DNA of 64,000 nucleotides from Bacillota bacterium (GCA_023391635.1 JAEWAQ010000062.1:1-64000), one strand, 5' to 3'; shown: positions 1-9,797, numbered from the stretch's first letter. The notes: a model not told the origin generated them from the letters alone. Translations and numbers: made by a program.

Positions 1-381
1 GTACAGGTCGGCGAGAACGAAGACGGCTACGAGATGTGTCGAAGAATGCAATTGCTTGGCATTCCATTTACAGCAGCGTTTTGTGCAAATACGATCATTC
101 AGTTTGGCGTGCTGCAACGCCTTCTCCAGTGCGGTGTTTCCGTTCCGAAAGAAGTCAGTTTGATCGGATCTGGCATGTCAGAACTTGTTAAGGCGAGTGT
201 CCCCCAGTTAACGACCTATTATGTAAATCCGCAGGAGAAAGACATTCTTGTGAAGCGCTTGGTTGAGAGAATCCAGACGAATCAGTCCGATCGGACAATC
301 GATTACATCTCGGAATTTACAGTTTACCCTGGAGAAACAGTCGCCATTTGCGGTGGAAGTATGGCGGATCCCAATAATTGA
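1..381 (+). CDS. LacI/GalR-type transcriptional regulator, C-terminal part (5' end outside window)
   Basis: The reading frame is open from base 1, so the start lies upstream. About 126 residues remain. They show the end of a periplasmic-binding-protein-like sensor domain: FCANTIIQFGVLQRLLQCGVSVPK is followed by VSLIGSG, which corresponds to the 'promoted/recruited ... VP.D.SVIGFD' block of LacI-family effector domains, and by a terminal segment ending in a FTVYPGETV strand. The DNA-binding domain is not visible, so a GntR-type regulator with a LacI-like sensor is also possible. Downstream lies a carbohydrate operon, and a 15-bp palindrome sits between them, so a role as its local repressor is likely but inferred. 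Confidence 0.7.
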   Translation, partial: VQVGENEDGYEMCRRMQLLGIPFTAAFCANTIIQFGVLQRLLQCGVSVPKEVSLIGSGMSELVKASVPQLTTYYVNPQEKDILVKRLVERIQTNQSDRTIDYISEFTVYPGETVAICGGSMADPNN

Positions 382-444
382 ATAAATTGGCTGACAGGTT
401 GCAATAAAAGAAAATTCGCCTGCAGCCTTAATTTATAACACTCC

Positions 445-459
445 ATAACGCATCGTTAT
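445..459. promoter_or_regulatory. Candidate operator palindrome upstream of the carbohydrate operon
   Basis: ATAACG-CAT-CGTTAT is a perfect inverted repeat with 6-bp arms, followed by the A/T-rich stretch TATATAAAAT and a second CGTTAT half-site at about 481-487. It lies between the LacI-type gene and the oxidoreductase gene. LacI-family operators are short palindromes of this size, so it may be the binding site of the upstream regulator. No convincing -35 element was found to place it precisely. Confidence 0.4.
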
Positions 460-514
460 ATAAAATTCTTATATTGCACGTCGTTATTTAGAGCATGAAT
501 GGAGGAGAAAATAG

Positions 515-1804
515 ATGAATCCGATGACAGCTGTATTGTTGGGAGCGGGCGGGCGGGGACGGTTTGCTTACGGCGCCTTCGCCGAAAAGTTTCCTCGGGA
601 TCTGGTATTTGTTGCGGTAGCAGATCCGAATAAGGAGCGTCGCGAGTGGTTTGCGCGCAAGCACGGCATTGCGGAAAACAATGCTTTCGAAGGCTGGGAA
701 GAACTAATGAGGCGAAGTAAGATGGCGGATATTGCCGTTATTTGTACACAAGATCAAATGCATTTTGCGCCAACGATGAAAGCGCTTGAACTGGGTTACC
801 ATGTTTTGCTGGAAAAGCCGATGTCGCCGTTGCCGGAAGAATGCGTGTTAATGGAGAGGGAGGCCAAGTATCGTAATCGTATGTTGACAATCTGTCATGT
901 GCTAAGGCATTCGCCCTTCTGGAAGACAGTTAAAAAAATCGTTCAAGATGGACGGATTGGCAAGCTTGTGTCGTTGCAACTGAACGAAAACGTTGGTTAT
1001 TTTCATATAGCGCACAGTTTTGTAAGGGGGGAGTGGCGTAATTCGGAGCACTCGAGCCCCATGATCTTGACAAAATCCTGCCACGATCTGGACTTGATTA
1101 GTTGGTTGATGGATCAGCCGTGTGCGAAGATCAGTTCGTTTGGCTCGCTTAGCCATTTTCGCCGCGAGCATATGCCCGAAGGGGCGCCGGAACGCTGTAC
1201 AGACGGGTGTCCTGCCGAAGCGAGTTGCCCTTATTCAGCACTTAAAATTTATTTGCGACCCGGCGGGGAAGACTGGGCTAGATTTATAGCACAGGATTTA
1301 TCTCGAGAAAGCATCGTTCAAGCGTTGAAATCAGGACCTTATGGGAGGTGCGTATACCGCTGCGACAATAATGTGGTCGATCATCAAGTGGTCAATATGG
1401 AGTTTGCTGAAGGCGCGACCGCTTCATTCGTCATGTCGGGTTTTACCAACGACTGCACGCGACAAGTTCAGATCATGGGAACACACGGGGAGATTCGCGG
1501 TGTCATGGAAGAGAACCTTATACGTGTATACGACTTCGCTGCCGACGAACATCATGAGGTTGCGATCGCGCCGTCTGGAGGTATGCATGGAGGAGGGGAC
1601 GAGGAACTGATGCGTTCGTTCTTGCGGGAAGTGCGCGAGTACAATGGAGGGGAAAGCTTGACCTCCGCGAAGATGTCCGTTCAAAGTCATCTAATGGCCT
1701 TCGCGGCGGAACATTCCAGACTTGGAGGCGGGCGTTCTGTCGATTTGGATGCCTACAAAGCGGAACTGCTTTACTCTGTAAAGGAGGTGATCGTTGGCCG
1801 CTAG
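515..1804 (+). CDS. Gfo/Idh/MocA family oxidoreductase
   Basis: This is a predicted NAD(P)-dependent sugar or cyclitol dehydrogenase of 429 residues. The N-terminus has a Rossmann nucleotide-binding loop (LLGAGGRGRFAYG, residues 8-20). The family EKP signature (LLEKPMS) lies near residue 106, where its lysine normally takes part in catalysis. The rest fits the GFO_IDH_MocA C-terminal alpha/beta domain. A cysteine cluster in the middle (CTDGCPAEASC, about residues 228-238) is seen in a subset of large Gfo/Idh proteins. The ATG follows a strong GGAGGAG site by 6 bases. It leads an operon with a sugar ABC importer, so it probably oxidises the imported sugar or a derivative. The substrate cannot be read from the sequence. 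Confidence 0.9.
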   Translation: MNPMTAVLLGAGGRGRFAYGAFAEKFPRDLVFVAVADPNKERREWFARKHGIAENNAFEGWEELMRRSKMADIAVICTQDQMHFAPTMKALELGYHVLLEKPMSPLPEECVLMEREAKYRNRMLTICHVLRHSPFWKTVKKIVQDGRIGKLVSLQLNENVGYFHIAHSFVRGEWRNSEHSSPMILTKSCHDLDLISWLMDQPCAKISSFGSLSHFRREHMPEGAPERCTDGCPAEASCPYSALKIYLRPGGEDWARFIAQDLSRESIVQALKSGPYGRCVYRCDNNVVDHQVVNMEFAEGATASFVMSGFTNDCTRQVQIMGTHGEIRGVMEENLIRVYDFAADEHHEVAIAPSGGMHGGGDEELMRSFLREVREYNGGESLTSAKMSVQSHLMAFAAEHSRLGGGRSVDLDAYKAELLYSVKEVIVGR

Positions 1805-1886
1805 TCGATATGGCTGTTGCAACCAGATCATACAACAAAGCGCAACATGCATGTTCGAACATTCTATCCAACGGGGAGGGCTTACC

Positions 1887-3380
1887 TTGTTTAAGGGGAG
1901 CAAAACGAAGATGTGGAAGTCATTATTGTCGGCTAGCGCAATCATGCTGTTGGCTGCATCATTGGCAGGATGCGGAGGCAAGAATAATCAATCAAATCCG
2001 TCAGCCCAGCCTTCGGAATCTGCCAATGCAAGCATTCCGCCAAGCACACAAGCGAATGTTTATCCGGATAACGGGCTTCCGAAAGATCCGATTACTTTGA
2101 CGATGGGATTTTGGGAAGCCGGCTCAGGAAGGGCTTGGATGGATTTTGCGGTCAAGAAGTTTACAGAGAAATATCCGAACGTCACCTTCGATATTACATC
2201 TACGCCGACGTTGGAGACCATTCTGGAACCGAAAATAGCAGCGGGAGACGACAAAGATATGTTCGACATCTTCTTCCCGCGATTTTCTGGAACAGGGCAA
2301 AAGGAGAAATTGATCGCCGCCGGCAAAGTGGAGCCGCTCGACGACTTGTGGAATCGCGAGCTTCCGGGGGAATCTGACAAGAAATTGCGTTCTGTTATTT
2401 CGGATGACGCTTATGAATCCGCTGTCAGCTTGGGCTACACGGCCATATTGCCGGTTGCAGGCTATACTTCAGGACTATTCTTCGATCAGAAGCTGTTTGA
2501 CGAGAAGGGTTGGAACAAAAGCCCGGCAACATGGGACGAATTCGTCGCGCTGCTTGACCAGATCAAGGCTGATGGTACCATCCCGATTACATTCCCGGGT
2601 GTCTACGCTGGATACTTGACAGATTATGTGTTTAACGTGATGCAATTCGGCTTGGCGAAGTCGGAAGGCAAACTTGACGAGTATGTTCGAAATTTCCGCA
2701 GCTATACAGGGCCGCAACTCACAACGGCAGAAAACAAAGAAGCATGGAACCGGATGTACAAATTCGGCAAGAAAGGCTATTTCCCTGCCGGCGTGGCCGC
2801 TCTGAACCATACGCAATCGCAAATGCAAGTGCTACAGCATAAGGCTGCGCTCGTATCGACTGGAGATTGGGTAGGTAATGAAATGAAGGATGCGACGCCG
2901 GACGGTTTCGCTTGGGGATTCATGGCTGTGCCGGTCACCAATGATGCTGACCAGACCATCTTCGTCAACTCAGGAGTCGGTGATATCGGCTTTATGATAT
3001 GGAAGAACAAGCCCGATCTCAATAAAAAATGGGCCAAAGAGTTCATTATGAGCCTGTACGATTTTGAGGTTCAGACGACGATCGCTTCCGAGGCAGGGGC
3101 ATTCCCTGCGCGCCTTGATTTCGGCGATGACCCGGATCGTACCGCGAAGATGCAACCGACCCAGGGAGCTGTTGCGGATTATGCTTCAAAGCATAACGTG
3201 CAATATATTTCCTATCGCCGCGACTTCGGACTGACAAGTCCAGAGAGCGGTACAGCAGACAAGATGCTAAGCGAGCTGATCACGGCTGTTGCCACGGGCA
3301 AGAAAGACCCTGCTCCCGTCTTGGAGGAAGCTGAGAAGCTAAAGCAAGCGGCGATCGAGAAGGATCGCCCGAAGTCTTAA
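1887..3380 (+). CDS. Sugar ABC transporter substrate-binding lipoprotein (family 1)
   Basis: This is the extracellular solute receptor of a CUT1 sugar importer. I chose the TTG at 1887 because GGGGAGG lies 7 bases before it; it gives 497 residues. It begins with a positively charged n-region and hydrophobic core ending in the lipobox LAGC, followed by a Ser/Pro/Asn-rich linker, so the protein should be diacylglycerol-anchored. The mature part opens with ITLTMGFWEAGSGRAWMDFAVKKF and continues as a typical family 1 binding protein (ELP..., W..NK., 'GDW.G' blocks). An internal ATG at 1911 is an alternative start. The upstream gene ends at 1804. A hairpin follows the stop, before the permease genes, which fits higher expression of the receptor than of the membrane parts. 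Confidence 0.9.
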   Translation: MFKGSKTKMWKSLLSASAIMLLAASLAGCGGKNNQSNPSAQPSESANASIPPSTQANVYPDNGLPKDPITLTMGFWEAGSGRAWMDFAVKKFTEKYPNVTFDITSTPTLETILEPKIAAGDDKDMFDIFFPRFSGTGQKEKLIAAGKVEPLDDLWNRELPGESDKKLRSVISDDAYESAVSLGYTAILPVAGYTSGLFFDQKLFDEKGWNKSPATWDEFVALLDQIKADGTIPITFPGVYAGYLTDYVFNVMQFGLAKSEGKLDEYVRNFRSYTGPQLTTAENKEAWNRMYKFGKKGYFPAGVAALNHTQSQMQVLQHKAALVSTGDWVGNEMKDATPDGFAWGFMAVPVTNDADQTIFVNSGVGDIGFMIWKNKPDLNKKWAKEFIMSLYDFEVQTTIASEAGAFPARLDFGDDPDRTAKMQPTQGAVADYASKHNVQYISYRRDFGLTSPESGTADKMLSELITAVATGKKDPAPVLEEAEKLKQAAIEKDRPKS

Positions 3381-3427
3381 TTCAGATCCAAGTTTGCGCT
3401 GGAATGACGCGCAGATTGAATACGTTC

Positions 3428-3450
3428 GGGAGGAAATCTGCTTTCCTCCC
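3428..3450 (+). promoter_or_regulatory. Intercistronic hairpin between binding protein and permease genes
   Basis: GGGAGGAAA and TTTCCTCCC form a perfect 9-bp stem around a TCTGC loop. The downstream sequence is only loosely T-rich, so this is better read as an mRNA-stabilising or partial-attenuation stem than as a full terminator. The same arrangement occurs in the second ABC operon of the window. Confidence 0.6.
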
Positions 3451-3485
3451 TTCGTCTGATTTTATTACAAAGGGGGGTTTATCCG

Positions 3486-4421
3486 TTGGATGCCGACAAA
3501 GCGTCACTTTCGTGGAAAACATCGGCCTCCGGCAAAGCAGCCAGGCAGAGGGCTATTTTTCTATTCATCGCGATAGCCCCGTCTTTGCTCGGCTATGTCT
3601 TGTTCACCTTGTACCCGAACGTAATGTCCGTGTATTACTCCTTATTGGAGTGGGACGGATTAACGGATGCCCGTTATGTCGGTCTCGATAACTATGCATA
3701 CTTGTTTAAGGATCATTTCGTCCGGCGCGCGCTTTTTCACAACCTGATTTACATCATTGTTGTGCCTGCCCTGACGATGTTCATATCTTTGCTGCTTGCC
3801 TATTTGCTAAACAATAAATCGTATCGGGAGAACGCCTTCTATAAAGTCGTTTATTTTTTTACAAACGTGCTTTCCACCGTCGTTGTGGCGCTGCTGTGGT
3901 CGTTCATCTTCGACGGCTCGTTCGGGTTGCTGAATGGATTTCTGGATCTGCTCGGGTTGAAAATGAATGATTTTTACTGGCTGGGCGATTCGAAAACGGC
4001 CATCTGGGTGCTTGTCGTTCCGATGGTATGGGGAAGTGTCGGCCTCTACGTCATCATTCTCATGAATGCCATGAGAGCGATTCCCAAATCGCTGTACGAA
4101 GCGGCGCACTTGGAGGGCGCAAGGCCGATGGCCATTCTGTTCCGGATTACGCTCCCCCTCATTCGCAACGTAGTGCGGGTTTGCGTCATATTCGTCGTTC
4201 TTGGCACGTTGAAGGGCTTCGAGATCATCTTGATTCTGACGAACGGCGGTCCGGAAGGCTCCACGGATGTCGCCGGGTTGTATATGTTCAATCTTGCATT
4301 CGGCAAAGAATCGCACAGCTACGGATATGCGTCCGCGATCGGCATGCTTCTGTTCGTCATTCTGGTCGGCTCGAAGCTGATCATCGATAAAATCTACCCG
4401 GAAAAGGACGTCGAGTTCTAG
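3486..4421 (+). CDS. Sugar ABC transporter permease (MalF/UgpA type)
   Basis: This is a 311-residue integral membrane subunit with about six hydrophobic segments. The first is near residues 20-45 (IFLFIAIAPSLLGYVLFTLYP). The cytoplasmic coupling loop that docks to the ATPase is visible as SLYEAAHLEGA (the EAA motif), followed by F..ITLPLI. The TTG start at 3486 follows AAAGGGGGG by 7 bases. With the next gene it forms the heteromeric channel of a CUT1 importer. No ATPase gene is present, as is usual in Firmicutes, where a shared MsmX-type ATPase serves many importers. Confidence 0.92.
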   Translation: MDADKASLSWKTSASGKAARQRAIFLFIAIAPSLLGYVLFTLYPNVMSVYYSLLEWDGLTDARYVGLDNYAYLFKDHFVRRALFHNLIYIIVVPALTMFISLLLAYLLNNKSYRENAFYKVVYFFTNVLSTVVVALLWSFIFDGSFGLLNGFLDLLGLKMNDFYWLGDSKTAIWVLVVPMVWGSVGLYVIILMNAMRAIPKSLYEAAHLEGARPMAILFRITLPLIRNVVRVCVIFVVLGTLKGFEIILILTNGGPEGSTDVAGLYMFNLAFGKESHSYGYASAIGMLLFVILVGSKLIIDKIYPEKDVEF

Positions 4422-4444
4422 CATGAGAAAGGAGGACGGGCAGA

Positions 4445-5281
4445 ATGGCGGAACGGAGAATGCTGGCGGACGGATTTTGGAGATTGATCTTGTTTTTGTG
4501 GGCGTTATCGATTTTGTTTCCGGTGATGTGGATTTTCTATCAATCGCTCAGGACGAACGCAGACTTTTTTCAAAACGTATGGGCGCTGCCGACGAAGTTG
4601 AACTGGAGCAACTACACGAGAGCATTGAACGACTACGATATCGGTCAGTCCTTGCTGAATACAGTCTATTATGTCGGCGCGAGCTTGGCGTTAGGTACGT
4701 TTCTGACGGCGCTTAACGCTTACGCGCTGACCAGGATGAAATTCAAGGGCCGTCAGTTCATCTGGGGACTCATCATGATGTCGCTGTTCCTGCCAGGCAT
4801 TAACGCGCTTGTACCGCAGTATGTGTTGATGAAGTCTCTCCATCTTACAAATAGCCTGACGGGGTTAGTCGTGCTGGACAGCTTTGGGGAGAATGTTTTT
4901 TTCCTCATGTTGCTCGGCGGATTCATGTCTTCTTTGCCTAAGGACATGGAGGAGAGCGCGTACATAGACGGTGCGACGTTGTTCCAGACGTTTTGGAAGA
5001 TCATCGTTCCGTTGTCTACGCCGGGGATCGTCACCGTGGCAATTTTCAAGTTTCTCGGGTTGTACAATAACTTTCTCGGACCGTTTATTTACTTGTCCGA
5101 CCCGGCCAAGTACACGATCGGCGTTAATTTGTATCAGGCGAACATGAAAATGCAGTACACTTCTGATTGGGTGACAATGTTTGCAGGCGTGATCATCGTC
5201 ATGGTCCCTTCGATTATTTTCTACATTCTGTTTCAGAGAAGGATCATGGAAGGCGCGACGATGGGAGCGACGAAGGGTTGA
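4445..5281 (+). CDS. Carbohydrate ABC transporter permease (MalG/UgpE type)
   Basis: This is the 278-residue second permease of the importer. It has six predicted membrane spans, the first at FWRLILFLWALSILFPVMWIFYQSL. The EAA loop reads MEESAYIDGATLFQTFWKIIVPLSTPG, the typical MalG-type form. The ATG follows AAAGGAGG. It lies 23 bases after the first permease gene, and the next gene begins 65 bases downstream, consistent with one operon. Confidence 0.92.
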   Translation: MAERRMLADGFWRLILFLWALSILFPVMWIFYQSLRTNADFFQNVWALPTKLNWSNYTRALNDYDIGQSLLNTVYYVGASLALGTFLTALNAYALTRMKFKGRQFIWGLIMMSLFLPGINALVPQYVLMKSLHLTNSLTGLVVLDSFGENVFFLMLLGGFMSSLPKDMEESAYIDGATLFQTFWKIIVPLSTPGIVTVAIFKFLGLYNNFLGPFIYLSDPAKYTIGVNLYQANMKMQYTSDWVTMFAGVIIVMVPSIIFYILFQRRIMEGATMGATKG

Positions 5282-5346
5282 GCGCCGAAACGGGGCTTGA
5301 AGGCGGATCTTTGCATAATCAATCCATAACAAGCGAGGGAATGGTT

Positions 5347-8300
5347 ATGAGGAAAAGTTTGAAGTTACTTTTTGCAGGAATGGTTGCGATTACCTTGGTG
5401 TGCCCTGCTCCGCTGCACGGGGAACGAACGGCAAGCGCCGCGCAACTGCTCGTCGACGACATGGAAGATGCAAGCGATTGGACGCTGTCGAACTCGACCA
5501 ATGGGACGCTTAGCGCTTATCCCGGCGCGGATCGGGTGTTTCAAGGCTCGCACAGTATGAATTTCAGGATTACGGACGATAACGACGGCGTTGCCGATCA
5601 CGTCTCGATCGCCAAAACCTACGTATCTCCTCTGAATCTCTCCAATCACGATGTTCTCTCTTTTTGGCTTCAGACGGACGCGATTGATCCGCTGCTGGAA
5701 ATTTCCTTGCAGGATACCGATGGAACGGTCAGCACCGTTAAGCTGTCTCACGTACTGCGCAGCGCTCATCTTCCTTCGGAGGTCAAGCCGGACAGCTGGC
5801 TGCAAGCTTGGTGGCATTTCAAGGAATACGATGGAGCGGTAAGCGGCGGCGACGGCGCGATGAACTACGGCGCCATCGATCGAATCTCGTTCTACTCCGC
5901 TGACGGGCGTCCGACCAACATGAAGTCGGAGCAGGTCAATTTCTATATGGATGAGTTAAACTTTTACTCGGATTCGGACCTGTACAACACGGCGCAGATA
6001 GATTCGATGGATAGCATAGCCGCTTGGAACACGACGCTCGGCTCCAGCCGCACGCTCTCGACAGCGCAGGTGAAGCAGGGAACTTCCAGCATCAAGTACA
6101 CGGTATCGAACAATAACAACGGAGTTGTCGAGTATCCGGTCTTGTACAGAGCGAACGTCAACTTCGACTTGACGGGGTACTACGAGCTGACATATTGGAT
6201 CAAGTCAACGCAGAACCTGACCTTTTTCAACGTGCGCATAACCGATACGGACCAGACTTCGGAAGAATTCAATCTGGCGCATATGTTCCCGACGTCGGGA
6301 GGCACGTTGCTTGCAGGCAAATGGTACAAGGGCAGAATCCTGTTCCGTGAGGACCCGGGAACGATCGTCGGGGGCGACAGCGTTCTGAACTTCGATCGGA
6401 TGAAGGAAATCGTCTTCGTAACCCGGGATTCGGAACTGCCGGTCGGCGTCAATACCGACATTTATATCGACGATATTCGGGCGGTCAAGTATAAGGATCG
6501 CATGATGCTCGACTCGTTCGACGGAACCGGAGGGTGGACGACGACGCCGGGCTCGAGCGTCATCTTGAATACGAACAATTATCGCGACGCGTCCAGAGCT
6601 TCCGTTACGTTCCAGGTTCCGAACAACAACGACGGAGCATCCGATTACTTTACGGCGGCGAAGGGCTTGTCCGCCAATCTGTCTTCACAGGATGTGCTGG
6701 GCTTCTGGCTCCTGGTCAGCGAGCCGACCGACAAGATGGTGTTCGCCCTTCGCGATGCCGACGGAACGGCGACTTATATCCGATTGGATTCCATTTTGTG
6801 GGGCTCGCAGCTTGTCGCCGGAAATTGGGTGCATATCGAATGGCCTTTCAAGACGCAGACGGACGAGATTACCGGTGGCAACGGCACGATGGATTACACC
6901 AAGATTACCGGCTTCGAAGTCATTGTTGACGATAACACGATGGTCAAGGGGACCGCGGGCAATTATTATTCGCTGGATAATCTGGAGGCAATGACGGACA
7001 AGGAGTGGACGCGGAGCCGAGAGGAAGTTCGGATGCTATCGCCGACCTCGCATGATTACGCTGCAGACGATTTCCAAATCGGGATGTATCAGTATTCGTT
7101 CGTACAGACGGAGAAAATGCTGCAAGACATGGCGCGGCACGGGGTCGATTTTATCGTCTCGCATGTCGATCATCGGGAAGACGCGACCACGAAGCACGCC
7201 GGACTCGCTGATAAGCTGGGGCTAAAGGTTGTGCGCCAGGCGTTTCCCGTCGCGAACGACAACTCGCTCGATCATGCAGGTCTCGACGCCCTGGCGGCCA
7301 ACGATTCGAACCAGACATTCCTTTACGATCCGATGAACCACGTCGTCAGCTACTTGAATGCCAACGAACTGGAGGTCTTCTGGCCGAACAAGCTGCAGCA
7401 GGACGCAGCGGGCGACTACTCTTACTATGCGGATCAAGTGCGGGCGAACGATGCCGCCAAAGGTGTCGCCAGGCGGGTTAATACGCATCATACCAGCTAT
7501 CTCTGGTACGATTCGGGCGAGGATCATCCGTGGTACATGGACTGGTCGACGCTGGGCAATTACGGCGGCTTCCAATGGACGGACCGCCTTAAACAGACCG
7601 CTTGGCGCATGGGCAAGACGATCGTGACAAACACGCAGTCGTGGTCTCCTAGCAAGTTGGTGACGAACATGAGCGATCGGATTTACAGACATGTCGGCGA
7701 TGCGCCGCTTAATCTGGACGAGATCGCGGATTTCAAGGACTCTCTCTGGACGAATTTCGAAGGGGGCTTAAGCGGAATCGCGTTCTACACCTATGATGGT
7801 AACGATTGGGACAACGAGTGGAACTTCGTCGACAACGACGGAAATCCGATGAATGATCGGCGTTGGGCGGCGGTGAGCGACATGTCCAAGCAAATTCGGG
7901 CGGCGGAGGGCAAGCCTTACGCGGAGATGCTCTATCCGCGAAGCTACGACATCGTTGATCGGGGCAGCGTGGCCGTGAGCGCGCTTGCTGCGCCAAGTGA
8001 TGCGCCAGTCGTCTCGGTGACGTTCGAATACAACGACGGCACGAACGATAGTTGGACGTCGATCGGTACGGCTGCGGCTAGCCCTTACACGGTGAATTGG
8101 AATACGAGTGGATTGGATTCCTCGAAAAAGTATTTCGTGCGGGCAACATCTTTTGACGGGACCCATTACTCGGTCGCGGATACGAGCTACTCGGTGTCCG
8201 TTGCGGCCGCGGCCGGAGGTCCGATCGTCTCGGCGGCTGCCATATCTTCCAATCCGACGAACGGAGCAACGTCCTTGACGCTCTCCGCAACGGCGACGGA

Positions 8301-9726
8301 CAGCGGTCAGCCGATCGCCAAGGTTCAATATTACGTGGACACCGTTCAGAAGCCGGGCCAAGGCATCGATCTGGCGGCTTCTGATGGAGCCTTTGATAGC
8401 CTGAGCGAAGGGGCGATGGCAACGATCGATATTCCCCTGCTAGCCGCGACTGAGCCGATCCTAATCGACGATATGAGCGACATCTCGGATTGGAGCGGGA
8501 CTGCGGCGAGAAGCGTGGAGGCTGGCTCGCTGCGTCTGGATGTCAGCAACAACAATAACGGAATAGCCGATCCGCTGACGGCAGTCAAGGACTACGGCAC
8601 AAGCCTGCAAAATTTCGGCGGACTGGACACACTGTCGTTTTGGCTAAAGAATGCAACGGGCCCGCTCGATCAGATGCAGATTAAACTCATGGACGCTGAC
8701 GGTACCGTGTTGGAAGCTTCGATGCCGACATTCTATGGGGAGGGCGGCTTCCCGGCAAATCAGTGGAAGAATGTCCGTTGGAACTTCAGGGAGAATTACG
8801 ACTCGATTTCCGGCGGCAACAGCATATTTGATTACGGAAGCGTGAAATTGATCGAGTTCGTTCTTGAAGACAGCTTGCTTCCGGCAACCGGTGCGACACA
8901 AACGCTCTACGTGGATCATATCCGGGCATTCGCGGAAACGCGTTGGCAGGAGCAAACAATGCCGATTGTCTACGTGCGCGCTATGGACGCCGCGGGCAAG
9001 TGGGGGCCGACTCAATCGGTGAAAGTAAACGTGACGAAGTCGTCCTCGGGAGATACGCAAGGACCGGTAACGATCGTTGCGGGAACGAATCCCCGCGGCA
9101 TTACGGACGGACTCGACGACTTTCTTCTCACGGTCAACGTGGACGACGGGGTAGACAACCGCGGCGGATCGCGTATTGCAGCTGCGGAGTATTTCATCGA
9201 CACGCCGGGCGTGAACGGAATGGGCATGCCGATGAACGCGGTGGACGGAAGCTTTGATGCGATGAGCGAATCGCTGGCGACCGTCATATCTGCAGCAGGC
9301 TGGGCGGAGAATAGCAAGCATACGATCTATATCCATGGCCAGGACGAAGCCGGCAATTGGGGGCCGTTCTATACCGAGACAATCGTGAAGACATCGGCTC
9401 AAGGTCCGCGAATTCAGAACGCATCCGCCGCGCCGAGGGAAACGCAAGGAAGCTCGAAGGTGACGATCCGGGCGCTTGCGGACGAGACGGACACCGGCTG
9501 GGGCACGATCGCGGCTGCGGAATATTTCGTGGATTCGATCGGATTCGAGGGAAGCGGCACGCCGATGTCCGCTCATGACGGAATGTTCAGCGCGAAGACG
9601 GAGCAGGCAATGGCACAGATTAACGTCTCTTCCTGGACGCCAGGCTACCATACGGTATATGTTCGCGCGCAGGATTCAAGGGGCAAGTGGGGACCGCCGA
9701 AAGCGATCACCGTGCGGAAGAACTAA
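5347..9726 (+). CDS. Large secreted multimodular carbohydrate-active protein, unassigned catalytic-like domain
   Basis: A 1459-residue exported protein. ATG 5347 is preferred over 5341 because GAGGGA lies 6 bases before it. The signal peptide ends near ASA/AQ (residue about 32). Three related beta-sandwich modules follow (about 33-213, 215-381, 383-548), each with V/LDDM..-W, NNN.GV/A.D, a LSFWL strand and a GG(D/N) segment; they resemble carbohydrate-binding jelly-rolls. Residues about 558-870 form a different block rich in Trp, His and Asp (VDFIVSHVDHRED, HHTSYLWYDSGEDHPWYMDWSTLG, GLSGIAFYTYDG) that looks like a TIM-barrel glycosidase, though I cannot name a family. Ig-like modules fill the C-terminus, one of them interrupted by a fourth jelly-roll. 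There is no SLH or sortase anchor. It is the last intact gene of the operon, so it probably liberates or binds the polysaccharide whose sugars the importer takes up. Confidence 0.75.
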   Translation: MRKSLKLLFAGMVAITLVCPAPLHGERTASAAQLLVDDMEDASDWTLSNSTNGTLSAYPGADRVFQGSHSMNFRITDDNDGVADHVSIAKTYVSPLNLSNHDVLSFWLQTDAIDPLLEISLQDTDGTVSTVKLSHVLRSAHLPSEVKPDSWLQAWWHFKEYDGAVSGGDGAMNYGAIDRISFYSADGRPTNMKSEQVNFYMDELNFYSDSDLYNTAQIDSMDSIAAWNTTLGSSRTLSTAQVKQGTSSIKYTVSNNNNGVVEYPVLYRANVNFDLTGYYELTYWIKSTQNLTFFNVRITDTDQTSEEFNLAHMFPTSGGTLLAGKWYKGRILFREDPGTIVGGDSVLNFDRMKEIVFVTRDSELPVGVNTDIYIDDIRAVKYKDRMMLDSFDGTGGWTTTPGSSVILNTNNYRDASRASVTFQVPNNNDGASDYFTAAKGLSANLSSQDVLGFWLLVSEPTDKMVFALRDADGTATYIRLDSILWGSQLVAGNWVHIEWPFKTQTDEITGGNGTMDYTKITGFEVIVDDNTMVKGTAGNYYSLDNLEAMTDKEWTRSREEVRMLSPTSHDYAADDFQIGMYQYSFVQTEKMLQDMARHGVDFIVSHVDHREDATTKHAGLADKLGLKVVRQAFPVANDNSLDHAGLDALAANDSNQTFLYDPMNHVVSYLNANELEVFWPNKLQQDAAGDYSYYADQVRANDAAKGVARRVNTHHTSYLWYDSGEDHPWYMDWSTLGNYGGFQWTDRLKQTAWRMGKTIVTNTQSWSPSKLVTNMSDRIYRHVGDAPLNLDEIADFKDSLWTNFEGGLSGIAFYTYDGNDWDNEWNFVDNDGNPMNDRRWAAVSDMSKQIRAAEGKPYAEMLYPRSYDIVDRGSVAVSALAAPSDAPVVSVTFEYNDGTNDSWTSIGTAAASPYTVNWNTSGLDSSKKYFVRATSFDGTHYSVADTSYSVSVAAAAGGPIVSAAAISSNPTNGATSLTLSATATDSGQPIAKVQYYVDTVQKPGQGIDLAASDGAFDSLSEGAMATIDIPLLAATEPILIDDMSDISDWSGTAARSVEAGSLRLDVSNNNNGIADPLTAVKDYGTSLQNFGGLDTLSFWLKNATGPLDQMQIKLMDADGTVLEASMPTFYGEGGFPANQWKNVRWNFRENYDSISGGNSIFDYGSVKLIEFVLEDSLLPATGATQTLYVDHIRAFAETRWQEQTMPIVYVRAMDAAGKWGPTQSVKVNVTKSSSGDTQGPVTIVAGTNPRGITDGLDDFLLTVNVDDGVDNRGGSRIAAAEYFIDTPGVNGMGMPMNAVDGSFDAMSESLATVISAAGWAENSKHTIYIHGQDEAGNWGPFYTETIVKTSAQGPRIQNASAAPRETQGSSKVTIRALADETDTGWGTIAAAEYFVDSIGFEGSGTPMSAHDGMFSAKTEQAMAQINVSSWTPGYHTVYVRAQDSRGKWGPPKAITVRKN

Positions 9727-9732
9727 GCCGGG

Positions 9733-9772
9733 AGCGGCGAAACAAAGGGAGTATCCCTTGTTCCGCCGCTTT
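9733..9772 (+). terminator. Hairpin after the secreted-protein gene
   Basis: AGCGGCG-AAACAAAGGGA pairs with TCCCTTGTT-CGCCGCT around a short GTA loop, 6 bases after the stop codon. The downstream T-run is poor (TTGCC), so termination strength is uncertain. Confidence 0.5.
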
Positions 9773-9797
9773 GCCGGTTGAGGGGGAGCAGAAAATA

